Source: Marthasterias glacialis (lineage: Eukaryota > Echinodermata > Asteroidea > Forcipulatida > Asteriidae). From it: a DNA stretch of 64,000 nt. The position numbers and the translations under genes were made by a program. Where the stretch lies: positions 16,177,802-16,241,801 of the forward strand of contig OU452223.1 in the NCBI GenBank assembly GCA_911728455.2, written 5' to 3'. Each line of letters opens with the position of its first letter. Within the stretch, counting starts at the first letter, position 1. Of this stretch, positions 51,595 to 59,486 are shown piece after piece. The notes beneath the pieces are model-generated. The model did no database searches and was not told the origin of the DNA. It saw nothing but the letters and a program-made list of their open reading frames with translations.

Positions 51595-54500
51595 GCGTGA
51601 GCAAAGAAAATTTGGCTGATGCCGGACTCGAACCCGCGACCTCTCGAATACCGTACGAGTGCTCTACCAACTGAGCTAACCAGCCCTTATAGTTGGTGGG
51701 CGGTCCTATGTGCAATACCAAATCCACTTTGCTCGGGGGGACCAGTCAGAAGCCGAACCGTGCTGCCGATAAGCCAGGGATCACTACCCCGGTTAAGATG
51801 CAAATAACCTGGTAAACGGCAGTAGCGGGGATACACAACGAATGGATACAGCTTTTTACGTGGTTTTACACAGAGAAAGGACATGAGAAACTGACTGGGA
51901 GAATAATATAAATAAATAGCGTGAGCAAAGAAAATTTGGCTGATGCCGGACTCGAACCCGCGACCTCTCGAATACCGTACGAGTGCTCTACCAACTGAGC
52001 TAACCAGCCCTTATAGTTGGTGGGCGGTCCTATGTGCAATACCAAATCCACTTTGCTCGGGGGGACCAGTCAGAAGCCGAACCGTGCTGCCGATAAGCCA
52101 GGGATATATATATATATATATATATAAAAATAAATAGGGTGAGCAAAGAAAATTTGGCTGATGCCGGACTCGAACCCGCGACCTCTATATATATATATAT
52201 ATATATTTCTATGAATGGATCTGTTTTTATGTCTGTGCATGATGAAGGTCTGGTTTAGATAGAAAACCTGGGCCATCAACCCTATTAGTTTGATGGAGAT
52301 ATAGATATTTAATGAGTGTTTCCTTGTTAATCAGTGGCCATTTACTCATCGTTTGTTTATATTGATGTATTTTTGTATTTGCTGTTTCATGTAATGCTGT
52401 CTTGGTCATATAAATAATGTAAACAATTGCTTTAGTAAGTGATATCTCTTTAAACTTTCTTTTGTCTAAGTGGATCTCTTGTCCCCTTTTTCTAACTTGA
52501 ATTTTGTTTATATTGATGTATTTTTGTATTTGCTATTTCATGAATGCCGTTTTGGTCATATAAATAATATTAACAATTGCTTTAGTAAATGATCTCTTTA
52601 ATTTTTCTTGTGATTAAGTGGATCTCTTGTCCCCTTTTTCTAACATGACTTTTAATTGAAGTTGTTAACTCAATTCTATTGTTTGAGTCATTTTTCATTC
52701 TTTCAATGCTCTATTTTTATCTGTGTTGTATACAAGTGGTTGGGCTTTTTTACAGTAGTGTGTGTAATTTTTAAATGAACCATTCATTAATAAAATAATT
52801 GAATTCCATATTGCCTGCATTATGTCATGTAGTGTATGTACATACAGAAAAGTGTTCATTGTTTATTAACGTGAGAAATAAGCAGACTTTTCTGGACTAA
52901 ATCTTCAGTTGAAAAAAAACACCACAGTGGAAAAGGGTTTCAAATTTCCATTGTAATTTCATTTGGCTCTAATTTACCATCATACAGGACCTCAATTTGA
53001 GAAGTTTATGGAGCAGTTGAGAGCAGAGCTAGCTGCCGCCCCTCCCCTGCCGGGTGCCTTCACCCCCAAGACTGGTGATCTGTGTGTGGCTAAGTTTGTG
53101 GACGGGGAGTGGTACAGGGCGAAGGTTGAGAAAGTTCACAACAAAAACAAGATCACTGTGTTCTTTGTAGATTACGGAAATGTGAGTGACAGAGCATTTG
53201 GTCAATTCCGTCACCTGATTTTCTATTTTATGACTTATAAAGTTTTATGTTGTGTTTCATTATTATTATTATTTTTAAAAGGGTTTAAAGGGCACTTTTG
53301 TGTTTTCCTGGGGGATAACCAATGCTTGTTGCTTTTTTCACATTGTCAATTGCTATTTGTTGTTTTTTGTGTTTTTTTCTTGCAGCGTGACAATGTGACG
53401 CTAGCTCAGCTTGGTGCTATGCCACCAGGTTACCACACTCAGCAACCTCAAGCTCATCATTTCTACTTGGCGTGTACCATGCTTCCTAAAGATGTAAGTG
53501 CTCTCTAAGTTTTGTTGATGTTTGTCTTGGTATTTTAGGGACATGGGACACTGATAACCAGTTGCTGCCAGGAATCTTCAATTTTTTCCCGTCCAGCCTG
53601 ACGTGATTTTTTTCTCGGGAATAGCCGGAATCATTTTTCTTTGAGAGTACTGCTGGCACAAAGAAGCCCTAACTTGACAAATCAAAGAGAACAAAGATTC
53701 TCTTTATAGTTTTTAGCACTAGGATTTTTGTTTTCTCTATCAAGAAAATATCAAATTCATGCACTATGAATTGCTTACCTCCATTGAGTCTGACTTTACC
53801 TCCCTATGTCTTGTAATCCTCTTCTTGGAACAAAAGGACAAAGGTCTGGAATCTGGGATTACACAATAACCCCTGCATAATTGGCAAAAATTGGCGAAAT
53901 ATTCAACACCATCTGTCCTCTTTGTGTGGGTAAAACGAAGCATTGCACGGCGAGTGAATACTCTGTGCACCGGTAGTCTGACTTTTACACAACTTTTACA
54001 CAACATTGGCATGTTTAAACGTCACCCTTATTCTGGCTCAGACAATATTTGCGTGTATGTGCATCATCCAGTGTTTACATGTTTCTAAGCAAAATTATAA
54101 ATCTGGCGAGTTTACAGTGTGTTGGTTTGGCGAAAAGTCACCACAAAGTACAGACAAATCCTTGAAAGATTTAATTCTGTCTTGCGATATGAAAACAAAT
54201 TACTCGAATTTGCTCAAATATAAACTGTTTATAAATGTTTAGTCCTGACAACTTTATGTTTTGACGTTGTTAATTTGCAGTTGTTGTAACGTAGTTGTTC
54301 GTACAAGGGGCCTGGTGTGGATTTCTCAAAGTGCTTGGACTAGTCTTATCTTGTGTTGGGACAAATAACTAGTCCTAACTTATAGGACTAGTCCCAAGTT
54401 GGGACTAGTCCTACGTTAGGACTAGTTTCTTGAAATCTGCCCCAGATCCTGCAAAATCTCTTTTAGGTAGTTGATAGTCTTTTCAATCGGAATGTGTCTT

Positions 54501-56100
54501 CTGTCAATCCGTTGGTCTGTCCGTCTGTTTGTGCCTGTACATGTCTGTATGTCCATCTGCTTTTCCATCCGTACGTCTCGTTTCTTATTGTCTGTTGACA
54601 GTTGGTCTGTCTATCTTCATTGGTCATGTCTACTGTCGGTCAGATTGTCTGTTTGCCTGTTTTGTGTTTCACAGTCTGTTCAAGTCTTTCTGTCCTGGTC
54701 GTCAAGTTGGTTGTATTGATGTTCTGTGTCTTTCTGTCTATCTGCTTGTTACAATTTTTAATCATGTCTTAACGTGAGATAAATAACTTGTATTTTAAGT
54801 ACATTTTGTAAATTTTGATATTTCCTTAAAGTTCCATAGTTTTTAATTTTTTTTAATGTATAGCTGTGAAGTGCCTTGAGCGTCAATGATGACGGATTTG
54901 GCGCTATCTAAATGTCATTTTTTATTATTATTATATAATCATGTATTTATTGTTTTCTTTTTATGATTTAAATGCCCTCAGGTTTTATGCTGTATGTATT
55001 TGTTGTAATTTGCTGATATGATTATGTATTTTTGTTTAGATCTAATTTTAAGTGTACACTCAGAGACAATTTTTACTTTGTACATTTAAATTGTAATGTA
55101 ATAAATAAATTGAATTGAAAGTTAAATGATTGAATTTTGACAATCGATGACTAACTGTTCATTTACAGGAGGAATTCAAGCAGGATGCCCTGGATGCATT
55201 TAGTCAAGAGGTCCTCAACAAGCAATTCCTGTACAACGTGGAGTACCGTGTGGGAACAACCGAGTACGTCTCCCTCCTCAACCCAGACTCCAAGGAAGAC
55301 ATCGGCAAGGCACTGGTGAGTGACGGCTTCCTGCTGGCCGAGCAGCGTCGTGAGAAACGCCTGCAGAAGATGGTGAGCGAGTACTCTACAGCACAACAGA
55401 GTGCCCTGAAAGCTCATGTAAGTCTGATGTTCCCCTCGATTCGATTACATCTCAAGGGCTTGGTCTTGGACCTGTTGGTCCCGCCTATTAAGGCTAAAAT
55501 GTCTTTTGGGCCCAGTCTGTGTCTCTGGTCTATGTCAACGCTCAGTCTTGCTCTTAGGTCTCGGACCTCCAGGTCTTGGACTATTTTGGTCCAGCCCTTT
55601 GTGTTTCTACAAAAACTTTGTATGCCTAGCAATCAAAACTTACATATGTTTTGGAGAGATCAAACATGTAAGCCAAGACTGAGATAACTTTTCCACACTT
55701 AAAATGGCGAGAAAATATGGTAAGATTTTAAGTGCTACAGGCATTCAACTTTTTAGCTGATTTTCTATTTTATTCTTTTTTAGGGCAGTAGAAAACTTTA
55801 AAACACTGCACGGTATTTGGTGCTGGACCTATTTTTTTGTTTTTGTTTTTTTGAAGAAAAAAAACACAAAGTTGCATTTTTGGTAGTAATAATACTACTA
55901 CTAATAATAATACTAATAAGTAGTAATACTAATAATTTCATTAATTAAAGTATTAGTTTGTCATGACAAAATAACTTGGTAAACAAGTAATGGTGCTGAT
56001 AAATGAACATTTTTATTGTGTGCTTCTTCCTCAGCTTAATCTGTGGCGTTACGGAGACATCACTGACGATGATGCCAGGGAGTTTGGATTCCAATCTTAA
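37582..56100 (+). CDS. SND1: Staphylococcal nuclease and Tudor domain protein 1 (Tudor-SN, p100)
   Basis: RNA-binding multidomain protein acting in transcription co-activation, splicing, RISC-associated RNA decay and piRNA pathways. Twenty coding exons: 37582-37632, 38595-38744, 40980-41109, 42134-42218, 43231-43388, 43519-43610, 45154-45309, 45684-45790, 46609-46699, 46838-46987, 47360-47529, 48424-48607, 49342-49483, 49926-50035, 50855-51043, 51248-51383, 52988-53181, 53386-53493, 55169-55417, 56035-56100. Their sum, 2718 bp, gives 905 aa (human 910). All junctions are in frame and GT-AG, except intron 1 (GC-AG). Landmarks: [20 protein letters not shown] (SN1 start), [14 protein letters not shown] (SN2), [20 protein letters not shown] (SN3), [13 protein letters not shown] (SN4), [16 protein letters not shown] and FFVDYGN (Tudor, about 725-785), then the split fifth SN fold ending [20 protein letters not shown]. 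The 3' end faces WDR77. Introns 2, 3, 6, 11-14, 16 and 18 hold mobile elements or repeats. Confidence 0.96.
37633..38594 (+). other. SND1: GC-AG first intron of SND1
   Basis: Exon 1 ends ATCAAACAG at 37632 and the intron begins GCATGT; exon 2 starts after TTTTCAG at 38595 with GTGCTCTCTGG. Only this junction restores the conserved VIKQVLSGD reading (human IIKMVLSG). Using the nearby GT four bases downstream would give a frame that stops within seven codons. GC donors are a minor but genuine class of the major spliceosome and are sometimes alternatively spliced. Confidence 0.75.
38840..40392. repeat. Two inverted AGTGGYGTAACC motifs 1.5 kb apart in SND1 intron 2
   Basis: AGTGGCGTAACC at 38841 and GGTTACACCACT ending 40392 are inverted with one mismatch, each beside a G or C run. 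They could be the ends of one roughly 1.55-kb non-coding element filling most of intron 2, or two solo copies of the dispersed motif also seen at 12364. No transposase frame lies between them. Confidence 0.3.
41645..41935 (+). mobile_element. SINE-like repeat in SND1 intron 3
   Basis: GGTTGAATCCC at 41661 fits the pol III B box. It is followed by CCTTGAGCAAGACTTTTAAAC and ACCCAGGAGTAAATGGGTACC, blocks I associate with tRNA-derived SINEs of marine invertebrates. The A-box side is not clearly recognisable, so the 5' limit is approximate. Confidence 0.5.
43988..44247. mobile_element. 260-bp foldback MITE with TTA duplication, SND1 intron 6
   Basis: The two halves are long imperfect inverted repeats over about 110 bp: TTAGCCTTTTTGATGTATG on the left is mirrored by CATACCTCAAAAAGGCTAA on the right, and AGGAGTGCACTGTTTG by CAAACAGTGCACTCCT. 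TTA stands on both sides (43985-43987 and 44248-44250), the three-base target duplication typical of PIF/Harbinger elements. No coding sequence. Confidence 0.72.
44588..45032. mobile_element. 445-bp Harbinger-like MITE, 25-bp perfect inverted ends, SND1 intron 6
   Basis: The left end (44589-44613) reads AGACCGATCCATTAAGCCCC and continues for five more bases; the right end (45007-45031) is its exact reverse complement. TTA flanks the element at 44585-44587 and 45033-45035. The interior holds a 78-codon minus-strand frame with no transposase signature. Perfect 25-bp ends suggest comparatively recent activity. It ends 122 bases before exon 7, so it may affect that acceptor's context. Confidence 0.78.
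47969..48105. mobile_element. MITE, GTGGATTTCACAAAG family, copy C (SND1 intron 11)
   Basis: Both ends intact: GTGGATTTCACAAAGCGCTA and GATTTGTGAAATCCACC. The interior repeats ACTAGTCCTAACTTA-type palindromes. This is the best-preserved copy in the window. Confidence 0.78.
48751..49072. mobile_element. Palindromic element with GGTAAAAGGGCGTAAGG units (SND1 intron 12)
   Basis: GGTAAAAGGGCGTAAGG occurs at 48759, again with one change at 48774, and inverted as CCTTACGCCCTTTTACC at 48791. The 48774-48807 stretch is a near-perfect 34-bp palindrome without a loop. Related inverted pieces (GCGCCCTTTTACCGGGAAC, TTACGTCCTTTTTATCGGCA) lie at about 49024-49068, suggesting the far end of a 320-bp MITE. 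No coding sequence. Confidence 0.5.
49636..49723. mobile_element. Truncated MITE, GTGGATTTCACAAAG family, copy D (SND1 intron 13)
   Basis: The left end and first two thirds (GTGGATTTCACAAAGCACTA, TCTTATCTTGAGTTAGGATG, GGACTAGTCCCAAGTT) match the family. The right terminal TTTGTGAAATCCACC is missing. It sits about 150 bases after exon 13. Confidence 0.65.
50164..50345. mobile_element. 182-bp GC-rich foldback MITE (SND1 intron 14)
   Basis: ACTAATCCAAGCAGC at the left is mirrored by GCTGCTCAGATTAGT at the right. The inversion continues inward through ATGGTG / CACCAT and GGCCGCTGCTATGGC / GCCATAGCGGCGGCC to a GCGCGC-rich core. It stands out from the AT-rich intron and has several CpG and CG-rich hexamers. 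Confidence 0.6.
50481..50524. promoter_or_regulatory. Tandem everted nuclear-receptor-like half-sites
   Basis: TGACCTCTACCAGAGGTCG and TGACCTCTATCAAAGGTCG stand in tandem, each an everted pair of AGGTCR half-sites with a seven-base spacer. Half-sites of this type bind nuclear receptors, usually as direct or inverted pairs. Function in SND1 intron 14 is a motif-based guess. Confidence 0.25.
51541..51586. repeat. (TA)n microsatellite
   Basis: Nearly pure TA tract adjoining the first tRNA-like cassette; similar tracts at 52105-52126 and 52187-52206 separate and end the later cassettes. Confidence 0.9.
51582..51781 (-). mobile_element. tRNA-derived cassette, copy 1 (SND1 intron 16)
   Basis: The minus strand at 51685-51613 folds as a 73-nt tRNA: acceptor GGCTGGT/ATCAGCC, D arm GCTC AGTTGGTA GAGC (A box), T arm with GGGTTCGAGTCC (B box). 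The anticodon loop is ACGGTAT with C, not U, before the triplet GGT. There is a T-T mismatch closing the anticodon stem and a G-G in the T stem, so it is more likely a SINE head or pseudo-tRNA than a working tRNA. Flanking sequence is repeated together with it in copy 2. Confidence 0.65.
51906..52105 (-). mobile_element. tRNA-derived cassette, copy 2
   Basis: By eye identical to copy 1 over about 199 bases, offset by exactly 324 bases; the tRNA-like part is 52009-51937. It ends in a TA tract. The identity implies a recent tandem duplication, or an assembly effect around the TA tracts. Confidence 0.65.
52129..52186 (-). mobile_element. tRNA-derived cassette, truncated copy 3
   Basis: Repeats the AAATAGSGTGAGCAAAG flank and the 3' half of the tRNA-like sequence (TGGCTGATGCCGGACTCGAA through GCGACCTCT), then breaks directly into a TA tract where the anticodon stem should continue. 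One base differs from copies 1 and 2 in the flank (G for C). Confidence 0.6.
54317..54441. mobile_element. MITE, GTGGATTTCACAAAG family, copy E (SND1 intron 18)
   Basis: GTGGATTTCTCAAAGTGCTT at the left and TTTCTTGAAATCTGCC at the right, with ACTAGTCCTAACTTATAGGA and GGGACTAGTCC palindromes between. Both ends carry substitutions, so it is older than copy C. Confidence 0.7.
54484..54750. repeat. Degenerate TCTGTC/GTCCATCT simple repeat
   Basis: Imperfect repetition of TCTGTC, GTCCGTCTG and similar hexamers. Two overlapping frames of 82 codons here translate to repetitive Ser/Val/Leu/Cys strings and are not genes. Confidence 0.6.
54861..54936 (+). mobile_element. LINE-2/CR1-type 3' tail
   Basis: GAAGTGCCTTGAGC, then GGCGCTATCTAAATG, then (ATT)n has the layout of L2/CR1 3' tails. 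The SINE at 61934-62366 ends with a related pattern (AAAGCGCATTGGGACTG, GCGCTATATAAGC, (ATT)n), so the two may use the same retrotransposition machinery. Confidence 0.5.
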
Positions 56101-56919
56101 TCCCCCTGGATAATCTCCACTAGACCGGATTAACGGTAATTGGTAACTGTGCAACAATTCGGCTTAAAATTTTAAAAGAAGAATCTGGCATCCATCCCAG
56201 TAGAACTTATTGTGGAACATTTACAGAAATATGAAAATGGCTCATTTCTATTCCAATTCAACCGTCCGAATGGTTGGGGAATTTCTTTTTTCAAACCAGT
56301 TGTATGATCTCTTTCAAAGAATGTTTCCTTGATTTTAATTTCTGTGACCAAACTTTGGTTGCGGGAGTTTTGCGTCCAAATAATTTGATTTCAGCTTTCA
56401 ATGAAATGTATAATTTTTGTATTCAATATTCTGAATCGTGTCTTCTTGTCAATGAAGAAATTGTTCCTTAAAATAAGAGTTGTTGTCGATTTTATTTTTA
56501 AGTGTGTGTAGATTTTAGCATCATATTAGGATGTGCTGCTTGTTTTGGGTTTACTTATTTCATTTTGACTCTGTATCTTCCATAAAAGTATTAATGCATA
56601 GACCAAATTTTGTAGGGGCATTATAAATGCTACCACCAACTACAATTCCTTAGCGTTGCATATCTTATGAATATTAGCAGTATTAAGATAACTATATTAT
56701 AATTCTAATTGAATATTCATTTGTTCACTTTCAAACATGCATATATTCATGAGGCTGACATGTCGGGGGGAGAAGGAAGGCGTTGCTGTACAGAATCTAT
56801 GTAGATTAAATTGGGTTGTAGAATTATAACAGCAAAACAGTCTTGTGTAAAAAGGATTATGCAGAGCATTTTAGTTTAAAAAAGAACACTTTAAGAGTGT
56901 AGTGAAAAATACTTCACGT

Positions 56920-56925
56920 AATAAA
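56920..56925 (+). terminator. Candidate SND1 poly(A) signal
   Basis: AATAAA about 820 bases after the SND1 stop, followed by a TTGTCTGTCTTATTTGTTTG GU-rich stretch. It is the first canonical hexamer I noticed downstream of the stop; later ones could also be used. Confidence 0.35.
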
Positions 56926-57696
56926 TTGTCTGTCTTATTTGTTTGAATTAATTGACGGGAAAAAAAAGTGATTTGCTTCTGAGAAGAATCCATATGATAA
57001 TGTAGGTGTTAGGGAATTCTGAATTAACTCTGTACGTTAAAGTGATGAACTGTCTTCCAAAATGGGTGATTCAACTATTTTTCTTGTACAGTAATATCCT
57101 CTTTAAGAAGTACAGCCCAAGGCTTTGGGTATTAATAACGTTAGATAAAATGACCATTTGATTTTCACATTTAAATGTGTACAAACGAAATGAGATTTAA
57201 TTGTAGAGAAATTCTCAATTTTCCTTCAATGTATTGGTTGTTAAGACCATGATGGAATATTGATTACAATTGATCGTATTTATAACACTTTTTTTGAAAG
57301 ACCCAGAAGTACATGTTGTTGCCACGGTTACCAATACCAGTCTTCCGAGAAATAGCTTGCTCAAGTTGAATATAGACCACGGATTAACCAATTGCTTGTT
57401 TGAATCTAAGTCATGTGACTATGCCATAACCAATTAAAAGCCAAGGCATATTTTGAATGTCTCAAGGCATATTTGAGAATTTCCTCTTGAGTGTTTGTTC
57501 ATTTCAGAAAGTAAAAGTCTCAAGCTTCAGTCCTTTGGGCAACTAGCCTGAACATCTGACATCACACTTTGAGGCTCATGAGTGACGACAGCCTTTAGAA
57601 CATGGCAGTTTCCTGCCATAATACTGTTGTGTACCGTACACATACATAAAGGTGTGTACCGTTCCCACACACACACTGGTGTATAGTATCACTATG

Positions 57697-57998
57697 TCTG
57701 GTAGTTATGCTTCATTGGATGTACGTCTATCAAATAAAACACCGATAAAACCATTGGGTGTTTAAGACCAGTGCCTTTCTTTATCCTTATGGATAAAGAC
57801 AGGGGGACCAGTCTAATGAGCAACGTGTCGTACCAATCCTTCTCATCACACTCCTGTGTGTATCAGTCTGGTAGTTATGCTTCATTGGATGTACGTCTAT
57901 CCAATAAAACCATTGGGTGTTTAAGACCAGTGCCTATCTTTATCCTTATGGATAAAGACAGGGGACCAGTCTAATGAGCAACGTGTCGTACCAATCCC
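57697..57998. repeat. Imperfect tandem duplication, two copies
   Basis: TCTGGTAGTTATGCTTCATT starts both copies (57697 and 57867), which stay aligned through TTATGGATAAAGACAGGGG to GTCGTACCAATCC (57838 and 57998). Copy 1 has about nine extra bases (around AACACCGAT). The short frame across copy 1 is a by-product. Confidence 0.75.
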
Positions 57999-58921
57999 CC
58001 TCACTAAGCCCTCTGGAGGGGAGACCTCGACAAACGGTGCTGATTGGCTCCCGAAAGTGACTGCTTTGCTTGCAGGTTTTTCATGATGCAAGTATTTTGA
58101 CAGGATTGCGCTTCAAAGAAACCATACTCTACGACTTGATGCCTCTATTGTCGGCTTCCATGTTCTTGAGCAGGCACAGAGAACGGACCAACCACAGCCT
58201 TGTTAAACTGAGCAATACATTTTGCACATTTAAGTTACACATTTGTGCTAATAGTTAATTTATTTGGACACTTAGTTTATACACAAGATGAATTGTACAT
58301 GTATTCAGGTATACTTAAGGTCTGGAAAAAAAAGTTATTTAGTTCAGGTCTAACATTTTGCCAAAAATTAAAAACAAAATTGTATTTTGCCTGACAGCTC
58401 TATCAAAAAATATCACAGTACTGTGTATTAAATATGAAAATGAACAAGGTATTTTGAATAAAAAAAAAACCAAGTATAAACCTACCCTTTTCGGCATTAT
58501 ATAATAACTACACGTAGCTATATTCAAACAGCAAACTGCTGTTGACATACTGGCCAAGTGCACTCAAATTTGTTCTCTTGTCATCGAATACGTCATTATT
58601 TTGAAACATTTTTTTCCAAATTTTGCAACACTTCAGTTTTCCAGTTGAGTTTAAATCATCAATTTATCCCTCTACACTGTACACAAGAAATACAATACAT
58701 AAAGGCTACACTACTCGACTAAATGATGGTATGGTCATGTGAACTTTCTACCTTACAATTCCATACTGCCAAACCGAGGCTGGAAGCAAAAAATAGTCTG
58801 GCCCCCTTATTATTCATCAGTGCATGTATTCATTGCTGAATAAAGGGAATCAAACTTGTGAGGTATCTGTAGCTAGACATGAAGCCACTATTTTGGGACA
58901 CAGCAAGACAAAAGCTACATT

Positions 58922-58927
58922 TTTATT
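58922..58927 (-). terminator. Candidate WDR77 poly(A) signal
   Basis: TTTATT on the plus strand, AATAAA on the minus strand, about 560 bases beyond the WDR77 stop at 59487. Confidence 0.35.
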
Positions 58928-59486
58928 TGAAGAATTTCTTTAGCACTTTGAAACATGGAGATTATTGACTAATATTTGCCTTTTCTTTTTTTACAAGAAG
59001 TTCTTCAAGCTGAGCATGCAATTATGTGATTTGGAGTTTTTTTTTGTTTGTTTGAAAAATGCCTGATATGAATTGCCAATTTGTCGATCATAACATATGG
59101 GTATATGTACCTGATTGGCCACTTTGTGACCCTAGATGGCAGCAGACAAACTGGTTATTTCTAGTAGCATGCACATGTTTCAGAACACCCAGTAACTCTG
59201 CTTGGGCATCTCCAAAGGTCTCCACCTGGCTCATGACCAAATGTTTGGACAAAATTGAGATTAAGTTTAACACTCAAAACTCTCAGTACAATTTGCCAGT
59301 GAGTTTACCAACCATACAAAACAATTCAACAGCACGGGCTGTATATGGTGGGGCAAATTGGGTAAAATACAATAATAGCTAGTGAGCAATATGAATCCAC
59401 AACTTGAATAGCCTTCAACTTGAAAGACGACTCTACACTTTCCTCAGGATTTTGAGCCATTTTCCGGGGGGGATATTTCCACTTTA

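Larger units (their letters stand above)
56101..59486. other. Intergenic space between convergent SND1 and WDR77
   Basis: Contains the two facing 3' untranslated regions. No coding frame is convincing. Plus-strand AATAAA motifs occur at 56920, near 57735 and near 58840; a minus-strand one is at 58927-58922. A roughly 150-bp tandem duplication lies at 57697-57998. Confidence 0.5.

Noticed and set aside
51613-51685. A functional tRNA gene with anticodon GGT (Thr)
   Set aside because: C instead of U at position 33, a T-T pair closing the anticodon stem and a G-G pair in the T stem, plus embedding in a repeated cassette, make a SINE head or pseudo-tRNA more likely.
51515-52051. Frames reading [21 protein letters not shown]
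   Set aside because: This is the familiar translation of a tRNA-like sequence; it appears twice because the cassette is duplicated.
53182-53385. Continuous reading from the SND1 Tudor exon through the following intron
   Set aside because: The frame happens to be open, but AAT|GTGAGT and TTCTTGCAG|CGT give a clean junction restoring the conserved DYGNRD sequence.
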